Source of the DNA: Bacteroides thetaiotaomicron VPI-5482
GTDB taxonomy: Bacteria; Bacteroidota; Bacteroidia; Bacteroidales; Bacteroidaceae
NCBI RefSeq assembly: GCF_000011065.1
Contig: NC_004663.1
Span: 1,798,001 to 1,862,000, forward strand
DNA: 64,000 nucleotides
Direction: 5' to 3'
In this document: piece after piece, positions 33,939-40,759 of the stretch
Numbering within the stretch: the first letter of the stretch is position 1
Layout of the letters: each line of letters starts with the position of its first letter
The notes under the pieces: model-generated
Told to the model about the DNA's origin: nothing
Seen by the model: the letters and a program-made list of their open reading frames with translations, nothing else
The model's database searches: none
Made by a program: the position numbers and the translations under genes

Positions 33939-34048
33939 CTAATAGATGAGTTATCAGCCTTTAACACCTGATTTCTCAATTATTAATAGTTGATATGTCA
34001 ATCTTTAATAGTTGACGTATCAGACGTTAACATCCTACAAATCAACCT
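33939..34048. repeat. Five-unit 22-bp array with TAA / TGA / TCA positions
   Basis: The units are 33939-33960, 33961-33982, 33983-34004, 34005-34026 and 34027-34048. TAA at positions 2-4 and TCA at 16-18 are kept in all five, and TGA at 9-11 in four. TGA and TCA form a dyad within the unit. The unit shares no sequence with the GAAAC array 130 bases upstream, but the period is identical. Confidence 0.8.
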
Positions 34049-34208
34049 ACAACACTACAAAACGTCACGTCATTCGATGCACCGGAGTGAGAGCAACCAT
34101 TTGCTCTCATACCTGCCACCACACTTGCTACCACGCTTGAAACAGCGATGAATAAAGGGATACGCAGGAATTGTTAGAGCATGAGAGCAAAACTGCTGTT
34201 ATTTTCTT

Positions 34209-34240
34209 TTTGGTAGAAACAAATAAACTATATATCTTTG
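34209..34240 (+). promoter_or_regulatory. Promoter of the first B12-regulated operon
   Basis: TTTG (34209-34212), a 20-base spacer and TATCTTTG (34233-34240) match the Bacteroides consensus fully. The transcript would begin near 34247, at the 5' edge of the cobalamin aptamer. Confidence 0.8.
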
Positions 34241-34249
34241 TCCCCGCAT

Positions 34250-34440
34250 TGGTTTGCGACTCTCATCACGAGGGAAGCGATTAAAAGGGAATCAGGTGTA
34301 AATCCTGAACAGTCCCGCTGCTGTAAGTTCCATAGATATGTTGCGAGCAATCTACTCAAAGCCACTGGAAAGAAAATTCCGGGAAGGCGCCCGCAACAGG
34401 AATAAGTCAGAAGACCTGCCATGTAAAATCCGTTTCACTG
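34250..34440 (+). promoter_or_regulatory. Cobalamin riboswitch 1 (aptamer)
   Basis: Canonical elements occur in order: GGGAATCAGGTG with the paired AATCCTGA, the highly conserved ACAGTCCCGCTGCTGTAA, the GCCACTGG segment, CGGGAAGGCG, and the B12 box AGTCAGAAGACCTGCC at 34405-34420. An intrinsic terminator follows at 34557. This RNA senses adenosyl- or another cobalamin and should lower expression of the downstream B12-capture lipoproteins when the vitamin is plentiful. Confidence 0.95.
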
Positions 34441-34556
34441 CTTTCGAGGAAAAAGCGTTGAATCTAATGACCCGGACATCCGTCTATCATTTCATTCATC
34501 ACTCTGATTCAGAGAAAGTATGTACAAACTAATAGACTCTGCCAAGTTTATTATGT

Positions 34557-34592
34557 GTGTCCGGTCGAAGCGATTTCGCCCGGACACTTTGA
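34557..34592 (+). terminator. Expression-platform terminator of riboswitch 1
   Basis: GTGTCCGG (34557-34564) pairs with CCGGACAC (34580-34587), extended by CGAA/TTCG inside the loop, then TTT. CCCGGACA at 34471-34478 can compete for TGTCCGG, giving an antiterminator. The terminator ends 33 bases before the lipoprotein ATG. Confidence 0.75.
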
Positions 34593-34624
34593 TGGACATA
34601 TTTTATTTACTTAATATACAAAAC

Positions 34625-36010
34625 ATGAATTGTAAAAAGCTATTCAAAACGTTATTATTTATAATAACAACGCTTGTTATTGTGTCTTGCTCGAAAGACG
34701 ATTGTGACCTGGACCACATTGACAAACTACAAGGATTGCCAGCTCTGAAAGCCGGCACTTTCCCCGAAGAGGATTTGACACTCAATGTCGGAGAACAATA
34801 TGTATATGCCCCTAAGGCAAGTAGTCCGCTGGATATATACTATCAATGGTATCAGAATGGAGAAGATATGTCGACCGCCCCTTCATTCACATTCAACGCC
34901 GAACATCCCGGCCGTTCCAAAGTTATTTTAGAACTCAGCAATGACTTGGGAAAAGTGACATTAGAAAATAAAGTGATGGTTCCGGGAGCGGATTACTCCA
35001 AAGGATGTCTGATTATCAATGAGGGATGGTTCGGACACGGATCCGGAAGTATTTCATTCTATAATTATGAGAAGAACAGCATTGAACACTGGTGCTATAA
35101 GAATCAGAATTTCGGAGATGTGCTGGGAGTTACCTCACAATCGGCTACTTTGTGGAATGGGAAGTTGTATGTCTGTTCAAAAGAAGATAATCAGTTAGTG
35201 GTGATGGACCCTAAAACTCTGTATGCTGAAAACAGCTGTGGCAAACTAGCTAATTATCAAGCTTATGAGTTTATCGGTTTGAATGACGATTATGGAATAA
35301 TTACTCATGGAGGATATTTCAGCCGTATCAATTTAAAAACGTTTGAAACAATTACACTGGTATCGGTAGGAAATACGTATACCGGAACAGGTAGCGGAAT
35401 CGCTTATAACGGAAAACTCATATTAAATGTGAACTCCTCCGGGTGGGGAAGTCCTAAAGTGTATACCATAGACATTGCAGAATTATGTTCCCCCGATCTC
35501 AAGCCTACAGACAAAGTCGCATTCCAGGAATTAGATATTGCAACCTATGGTGGTACTCGCTTTGTACAATGTAAAGATGGAAATATCTATACTGTAGAAA
35601 CGACCAAAGACGGTAAAAACAATCTGGTAAGAATCAATGCTGATTTTTCTCTGAAAAAGGTTGCAATGCGTGACGATTATTCTCCCTCCTCGTTCGGTGC
35701 TTACAGAGAAGCCAGTTTCTGCGGCACTCCTGAAGGAATATTCTACTACATCGCAGGAGGAAAGATATACAAAGCCACTTTTGACAATCCCGCCCCTGAG
35801 GAGACACTGACCGAATACACCAAAGAAGGTTACGGATTCTATGGCGCAGGCATCCGCGTCAATCCAAAGACCAACGAATTACTGGCCATGTACCTGACCG
35901 GAGACTATCAGAAAAATCTTCTGGTAAGATTCAACGCCGCCACAGGAGAAAAGATATCAGAAATAGCATACGATGGCTATTATTTCCCGGCTACATTCAT
36001 TTTTAACTAA
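34625..36010 (+). CDS. B12-locus surface lipoprotein with PKD-like and beta-propeller (DUF5074-type) domains
   Basis: A 461-residue protein. I start it at 34625 rather than at the upstream ATG (34520), because that ATG lies inside the riboswitch expression platform, whereas 34625 directly gives a lipoprotein signal (LLFIITTLVIVSC, then SKDDCDLD). An Ig/PKD-like domain (about 30-120, YYQWYQNGEDMSTAPSFTF) precedes a propeller-like domain (INEGWFGHGSGSISFYNYEK). It resembles BtuG-type B12-binding surface lipoproteins of Bacteroides. Direct B12 binding by this copy is inference from operon membership. It is the first gene after riboswitch 1 and a paralogue of the next gene. Confidence 0.82.
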   Translation: MNCKKLFKTLLFIITTLVIVSCSKDDCDLDHIDKLQGLPALKAGTFPEEDLTLNVGEQYVYAPKASSPLDIYYQWYQNGEDMSTAPSFTFNAEHPGRSKVILELSNDLGKVTLENKVMVPGADYSKGCLIINEGWFGHGSGSISFYNYEKNSIEHWCYKNQNFGDVLGVTSQSATLWNGKLYVCSKEDNQLVVMDPKTLYAENSCGKLANYQAYEFIGLNDDYGIITHGGYFSRINLKTFETITLVSVGNTYTGTGSGIAYNGKLILNVNSSGWGSPKVYTIDIAELCSPDLKPTDKVAFQELDIATYGGTRFVQCKDGNIYTVETTKDGKNNLVRINADFSLKKVAMRDDYSPSSFGAYREASFCGTPEGIFYYIAGGKIYKATFDNPAPEETLTEYTKEGYGFYGAGIRVNPKTNELLAMYLTGDYQKNLLVRFNAATGEKISEIAYDGYYFPATFIFN

Positions 36011-36030
36011 TAACAAGACTCTGAAACAAG

Positions 36031-37377
36031 ATGAATAAACTATATACCACTTTATTAATAGCCTGCCTTGCAGCAGGTTTTACCGCCTGTAACGACGACG
36101 ATTGCGAAGATTTGCACCTCGGCAATCTGGCACATTATCCGAACGTACTGAAAGGAACTTTCCCGACAGAAAGCCAAGTGTTGGAATTAGGAGAAACGTT
36201 GGAGATTACTCCGGAACTGCTTAATCCGGAAGGAGCCACCTATTCATGGCTGGTCAATGGAAAAGAGTATTCTACCGAACCGACCTTTAGTTACAAAATA
36301 GACAATCCATGTCGCGCGGACCTGTCATGTATCATCAAGAATAAATACGGAAAAGTAGAAATGAGCACAAGTTTCAGCTCTAACCACAACTTTTCCAAAG
36401 GATTCTTCTACGTAGCAGACGGAACATTCAATTTCTATGATACCGAAAAGAAAACTGCTTATCAAGATTGTTATGCTTCTTTAAATGCAGGAAAAACTTT
36501 GGGAATTGGTAACTACGACTCTGCAAATATCATTCACAGCAACGGAAAGTTCTATCTGCTTGTGGGCACCAGCACATCGAACCGAGATCATTTCTACATT
36601 GTCGACGCCAAGACTCTTTATTACGAAAACTCCGCTGTAGTAGGCGCAAACCTAAGCGGTCTGACCATTCTGAACGAACAATATGGATTAGTGACAGGAG
36701 ATGGCATACGTCGTATTGACCTAAAATCACTTAACAATGTCAGGATCAAGAATGAGCGTCTGCTTTGTTTCTATAATAGCATAATCTACAATGGCAAAGT
36801 GCTGAGCAATGACACTTATAAAGATGAGTCCAAAGTGAAGTATTACGATGTAAACGAACTAATCGCAGCTAAAGAAGGAGAAGCTCCTGCCGTTACAGAG
36901 CTAGATATCATTCAAAAACAGAAAATCAATTTTGTACTGGCTAAAGACGGTAATGTTTATACTCTTGAATCGGCTGATAACGGATGTAATATCGTAAAAA
37001 TAAAGAATGACTTTACTTTAGAAAAAGTCTTTGCAAACTTCCAGCCGGCCAAGGGACCGTATCATTCAAGTCCGACCATAGGCATGGTAGCATCCGAAAC
37101 AGAGAATATTATTTATCTGGTATCGACCGACGGAGCTATATATAAATATATATTAGGCGATTCAGACTCTCTCAAAGCACCTTTCATTGCCGCAGAATCA
37201 GGAGTTTCAATTACTGCTCCATTGCAGCTGAACCAACAAAGCGGAGAACTCTATGTAACTTATACCGAAGAACGGAAAGACGAATCTAAAATTGTCGTTT
37301 ACAGCAAAGACGGAAAAGTTCTCCACACAGTAGACTGTGGTGAGAGCGTTCCTTCACAAATATTATTCAATAACTAA
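36031..37377 (+). CDS. B12-locus surface lipoprotein, paralogue of the preceding gene
   Basis: A 448-residue lipoprotein (signal LLIACLAAGFTAC, then NDDDCEDLHLG) with the same PKD-like (YSWLVNGKEYSTEPTFSY) plus propeller layout as the gene 20 bases upstream. The shared N-terminal pattern is DD-C-x-D/E-L/D-x-H and L-K-A/G-G-T-F-P. Acidic residues right after the lipidated Cys resemble the lipoprotein export signal that sends proteins to the Bacteroides cell surface. The two were probably made by tandem duplication and have diverged strongly. It is in the riboswitch 1 operon. Confidence 0.8.
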   Translation: MNKLYTTLLIACLAAGFTACNDDDCEDLHLGNLAHYPNVLKGTFPTESQVLELGETLEITPELLNPEGATYSWLVNGKEYSTEPTFSYKIDNPCRADLSCIIKNKYGKVEMSTSFSSNHNFSKGFFYVADGTFNFYDTEKKTAYQDCYASLNAGKTLGIGNYDSANIIHSNGKFYLLVGTSTSNRDHFYIVDAKTLYYENSAVVGANLSGLTILNEQYGLVTGDGIRRIDLKSLNNVRIKNERLLCFYNSIIYNGKVLSNDTYKDESKVKYYDVNELIAAKEGEAPAVTELDIIQKQKINFVLAKDGNVYTLESADNGCNIVKIKNDFTLEKVFANFQPAKGPYHSSPTIGMVASETENIIYLVSTDGAIYKYILGDSDSLKAPFIAAESGVSITAPLQLNQQSGELYVTYTEERKDESKIVVYSKDGKVLHTVDCGESVPSQILFNN

Positions 37378-37391
37378 ACTAACATAGAAAA

Positions 37392-38234
37392 ATGAAAAGA
37401 TATTGGTATCTGATGGCTATAGCAGCCACTCTTTTGGCTTCCTGCAACAAAGATGAGGAAGAAACGGAAATTCAAGGATTCAAAGTGCTGGAATATCGTC
37501 CGGCACCAGGGCAGTTTATCAATGAAGGCTTCGACTGCCAGACAATGGAAGAAGCAAACGCTTATGCAGAAGAGCGCTTCAACAAGAAACTCTACGTCTC
37601 ACTGGGATCTTTCGGCGGATACATCACCGTTAAAATGCCGAAAGAAATAAAGAACCGCAAAGGATACGACTTCGGTATTATCGGCAATCCCTTCTCCGGA
37701 AGTTCCGAACCGGGCATCGTATGGGTATCCGAAGACGCTAATGGCAACGGAAAAGCAGACGACGTATGGTACGAGCTGAAAGGAAGTGACGAACCGGAAC
37801 GCGACTATTCCGTCACTTACCACAGACCGGATGCAGCCGGAGATATCCCCTGGGAAGACAACAAAGGAGAAAGCGGAATCATCAAGTATCTCCCTCAATA
37901 TCACGATCAGATGTATTATCCGAACTGGATTAAAGAGGACTCCTATACATTGAAAGGAAGTATGCTCGAAGCACGGACAGAGCAAGAAGGCGGAATATGG
38001 AAAAACAAGGATTTCGGAAAAGGATATGCCGACAACTGGGGAAGCGACATGGCAAAGGATGACAACGGCAACTACCGGTATAATCAGTTTGACCTGGATG
38101 ACGCCGTTGACCAGAATGGCAATCCTGTAACGCTGGAACGTATTCATTTTGTGAAAGTACAGAGTGCCATTTTGAAGAATGTCGAGTCGATAGGTGAAGT
38201 GTCAACCGAGGTGGTTGGATTCAAAGCTTTTTAA
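37392..38234 (+). CDS. B12-locus lipoprotein, stand-alone version of the BtuG-fusion C-terminal domain
   Basis: A 280-residue lipoprotein (signal YLMAIAATLLASC, then NKDEEETE). The body (VLEYRPAPGQFINEGFDCQT to the end) aligns along its full length with the C-terminal half of the BtuG-like fusion at 40760-42751. Shared motifs include PAPGQFIN, SLG-x-FGG, EPGIV, WYEL-x-GS, YYPNWI-x-ED and VDQNGN. The D-x-NGNG-x-x-DD segment looks like a calcium-binding loop. It is the last gene of the riboswitch 1 operon. I do not know a name for this domain. Its presence in two B12 operons suggests a role in B12 capture or complex assembly. Confidence 0.75.
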   Translation: MKRYWYLMAIAATLLASCNKDEEETEIQGFKVLEYRPAPGQFINEGFDCQTMEEANAYAEERFNKKLYVSLGSFGGYITVKMPKEIKNRKGYDFGIIGNPFSGSSEPGIVWVSEDANGNGKADDVWYELKGSDEPERDYSVTYHRPDAAGDIPWEDNKGESGIIKYLPQYHDQMYYPNWIKEDSYTLKGSMLEARTEQEGGIWKNKDFGKGYADNWGSDMAKDDNGNYRYNQFDLDDAVDQNGNPVTLERIHFVKVQSAILKNVESIGEVSTEVVGFKAF

Positions 38235-38272
38235 AAAGCTGTTCAAAGTCATGGATTTACCTTCGCTCCTCT

Positions 38273-38304
38273 CTTGCAAAAGACAAATAAACTATCTATC
38301 TTTG
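38273..38304 (+). promoter_or_regulatory. Promoter of the btuB operon
   Basis: CTTG (38273-38276), a 20-base spacer and TATCTTTG (38297-38304). The region from here on closely parallels the promoter and leader at 34209-34600. Confidence 0.65.
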
Positions 38305-38311
38305 TCGCGCA

Positions 38312-38495
38312 TTGGTTTGCAACTCTCATGCACGAGGGAAGCAATTAAAAGGGAATCAGGTGAAAGTCCTGAACAGTCCCGCTGCTGTAAGTTCATTTTT
38401 TGGTTGCGAGCAATCGACTTTATAGCCACTGGAAAGCAAATTCCGGGAAGGCGTTCGCAACAGGAACAAGTCAGAAGACCTACCATGCAAACTCG
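38312..38495 (+). promoter_or_regulatory. Cobalamin riboswitch 2 (aptamer)
   Basis: Almost a copy of riboswitch 1: GGGAATCAGGTG, ACAGTCCCGCTGCTGTAA, GCCACTGG, CGGGAAGGCG, and a B12 box AGTCAGAAGACCTACC at 38469-38484, where the usual CCTGCC reads CCTACC. The 449 bases between the preceding lipoprotein gene and btuB are almost entirely promoter, aptamer and terminator. Confidence 0.95.
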
Positions 38496-38618
38496 TTTCA
38501 CTGCTTTCGAGGAAAAAGCGATGAGTCTAATGAACCGGACAATCCGTCCATCATTTCATTCACCATTCTGATTCAGAGAAAGTGTGTACTAATTAATAAA
38601 CTCTGCCAAGTTTATTAT

Positions 38619-38656
38619 GATGTCCGGTCGAAGTGAGTTCGCCCGGACATCTTTTT
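38619..38656 (+). terminator. Expression-platform terminator of riboswitch 2
   Basis: GATGTCCGG (38619-38627) pairs with CCGGACATC (38643-38651), followed by TTTTT. ACCGGACA at 38534-38541 is complementary to TGTCCGGT at 38621-38628 and can act as antiterminator. Confidence 0.88.
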
Positions 38657-38683
38657 ACATTATGAACAGACTGAAAGAAAACA

Positions 38684-40729
38684 ATGAGAAGGAATACTTT
38701 TATTAAAAAGATGAGCGTACTACTCTGCTGTCAGGCTTTGTCCTTATCCCTTTTTGCCCAACAACAAAAAGTGGATACAGCACATATCTACTCCATCCCC
38801 GAAATCATGGTATCCGACCCTTATCAGACGCGTGAAGTCCGTTCAGCCTCTCCTCTGCAGGTTTTCAATAAGGAAGAATTAAAGAATCTGCAGGCACTGC
38901 AGGTATCGGATGCGGTAAAACATTTCGCAGGAGTTACCGTGAAGGACTATGGAGGTATCGGAGGATTAAAAACCGTCTCCATCCGAAGTCTCGGGGCACA
39001 ACACACCGCTGTTTCCTACGACGGCATCACCGTCAGCGACTGCCAGACCGGACAAGTAGACATAGGACGTTTCTCCTTAAACAACGTAGACCGCCTTTCG
39101 CTCAACAACGGACAAAGCGACAACATCTTCCAGCCTGCCCGTTTTTTTGCTTCTGCCGGTATACTGAACATACAGACACTGACTCCGCATTTCAAAGAAG
39201 ACAAGCCGACTAATATAGCCGCCGAATTTAAGACCGGTTCATGGGGATTAGTAAACCCTTCCCTTTTTCTGGAACAACAACTCAACAAAAAATGGAGCAT
39301 GACCGCCAACGGCGAATGGATGTCTTCGGACGGGCATTATCCATTTACCCTGCGTTACGGGAATGATGCCGATGTTCAGGTCAGTAAAGAGAAGCGCCGG
39401 AATACGGATGTAGAAAACCTTCGGGCTGAGATAAGCGCTTTCGCCAATCTCTCCGACAAAGAGCAATGGAGACTGAAAGCCTATTATTACCAGTCCTCAC
39501 GGGGGCTGCCCAATGCCACTACCTTATATTATGACTTCTCCCGACAAAATCTGCGGGATAAGAACACCTTTATCCAAAGCCAGTACAAGAAAGAGTTTAG
39601 CAGAAAATGGGTATTCCAGACCTCTGCCAAGTGGAACTGGAGTTATCAGAACTATCAGGACCCGGATGCTCTTACCTCCGTCGGAGGAACTGACAACAGC
39701 TATTACCAGCAAGAATATTACCTGTCCGCTTCCGCTCTATACCGGATATGGAACAACCTTTCTTTCTCCTTGTCCACCGACGGAAGCATCAATACGATGA
39801 ATGCCAATTTGCAGAACTTCGTCTCCCCCACCCGCTATTCATGGCTGACAGCCTTTGCCGGGAAATACGTCAATGAATGGGTGACGCTGTCCGCTTCTGC
39901 TCTGGCAACTGTCATCAACGAGAAAGCTAAAAACGGAGGTAATGCCGGCAACCACCGGAAGCTGTCTCCCAATGTCAGCATCTCGCTAAAGCCGTTTCAT
40001 AATGAAGAACTGCGGTTCCGTTTCTTCTACAAAGATATCTTCCGTCTGCCCAGCTTCAATGATTTATATTACGACAAGGCCGGAAACATCAATCTGAAGC
40101 CGGAAAGTGCTACTCAATATAATATAGGTATTACTTATAGTAAAGCCATCAACAACTTTATACCTTATCTTTCGGCCACCGTAGACGCCTACCATAATAA
40201 AGTGACCGACAAGATTGTAGCCACTCCTACCAAGAACTTATTCATCTGGAGTATGGTCAATCTGGGCAAAGTGGATATCAAGGGGATAGATGCAACTGCC
40301 AGCCTCAGCCTCCAGCCTCTGGATAAACTACGGATCAACCTTTCCGGAAACTATACTTACCAACGGGCACTGGACGTTACCAACTCCAATCCCAACTCAC
40401 CGGAAGGTAAAGTGTACAAGCATCAGATAGCCTATACCCCGCGCGTCTCCGCTTCCGGACAAGCCGGAATAGAAACTCCATGGCTCAATCTTTCCTATTC
40501 ATTCCTTTTCTCCGGAAAACGGTATATGTTAGGACAAAACATCAGCGACAACCGCCTGGACAGCTACAGTGATCACAGCATCTCTGCCTACAGAGATTTC
40601 AAAATACAGAAAGTTACAGCATCACTCAACCTGGAAGTGCTGAATCTGATGAACAGGAATTATGAGATCGTTAAGAATTTCCCCATGCCGGGAAGATCGG
40701 TAAGAGTGACGATAGGAGTCAGGTATTAG
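38684..40729 (+). CDS. btuB: BtuB-type TonB-dependent vitamin B12 receptor
   Basis: A 681-residue outer-membrane protein: signal peptide (MSVLLCCQALSLSLFAQ), a TonB-box-like segment (SIPEIMVSDPYQTRE), a plug (LQALQVSDAVKHFAGVTVKD, IRSLGAQHTAVSYDGI) and a 22-strand-type barrel ending in an aromatic-rich terminus (PMPGRSVRVTIGVRY). Placement behind a cobalamin riboswitch and before a BtuG-like gene fixes the substrate as cobalamin or a related corrinoid. The ATG at 38684 is possible. An in-frame ATG at 38711, nearer the hydrophobic segment, is a reasonable alternative. A 14-codon ORF (38662-38706) overlaps the start in another frame. Confidence 0.93.
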   Translation: MRRNTFIKKMSVLLCCQALSLSLFAQQQKVDTAHIYSIPEIMVSDPYQTREVRSASPLQVFNKEELKNLQALQVSDAVKHFAGVTVKDYGGIGGLKTVSIRSLGAQHTAVSYDGITVSDCQTGQVDIGRFSLNNVDRLSLNNGQSDNIFQPARFFASAGILNIQTLTPHFKEDKPTNIAAEFKTGSWGLVNPSLFLEQQLNKKWSMTANGEWMSSDGHYPFTLRYGNDADVQVSKEKRRNTDVENLRAEISAFANLSDKEQWRLKAYYYQSSRGLPNATTLYYDFSRQNLRDKNTFIQSQYKKEFSRKWVFQTSAKWNWSYQNYQDPDALTSVGGTDNSYYQQEYYLSASALYRIWNNLSFSLSTDGSINTMNANLQNFVSPTRYSWLTAFAGKYVNEWVTLSASALATVINEKAKNGGNAGNHRKLSPNVSISLKPFHNEELRFRFFYKDIFRLPSFNDLYYDKAGNINLKPESATQYNIGITYSKAINNFIPYLSATVDAYHNKVTDKIVATPTKNLFIWSMVNLGKVDIKGIDATASLSLQPLDKLRINLSGNYTYQRALDVTNSNPNSPEGKVYKHQIAYTPRVSASGQAGIETPWLNLSYSFLFSGKRYMLGQNISDNRLDSYSDHSISAYRDFKIQKVTASLNLEVLNLMNRNYEIVKNFPMPGRSVRVTIGVRY

Positions 40730-40759
40730 GTAATAGGTATTAAGTAATAAGTATTAGGT
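40725..40759. repeat. TAATAGGTATTAAG-word repeat in the btuB-btuG gap
   Basis: The 30 bases between the btuB stop (40727-40729) and the next ATG (40760) are made almost wholly of the words GTATTAGGTAATAG, GTATTAAGTAATAAG and TATTAGGTAT. These are the words of the larger elements at 20423-20594 and 48678-48810. Confidence 0.6.

Larger units (their letters stand above)
33651..34208. other. Intergenic region built largely of 22-bp arrays
   Basis: The 558 bases between the thioredoxin-like gene and the first B12 promoter contain no credible gene. Three consecutive arrays (33661-33823, 33846-33889, 33939-34048), each with a different unit and all with a 22-base period, occupy most of it. After 34048 an inverted repeat GAGAGCAA/TTTGCTCTC occurs near 34091-34110, and nothing else stands out. 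Confidence 0.6.

Noticed and set aside
34520..34624. Upstream start for the first B12 lipoprotein
   Set aside because: It would place coding sequence through the riboswitch terminator and bury the lipoprotein signal 35 residues inside the protein.
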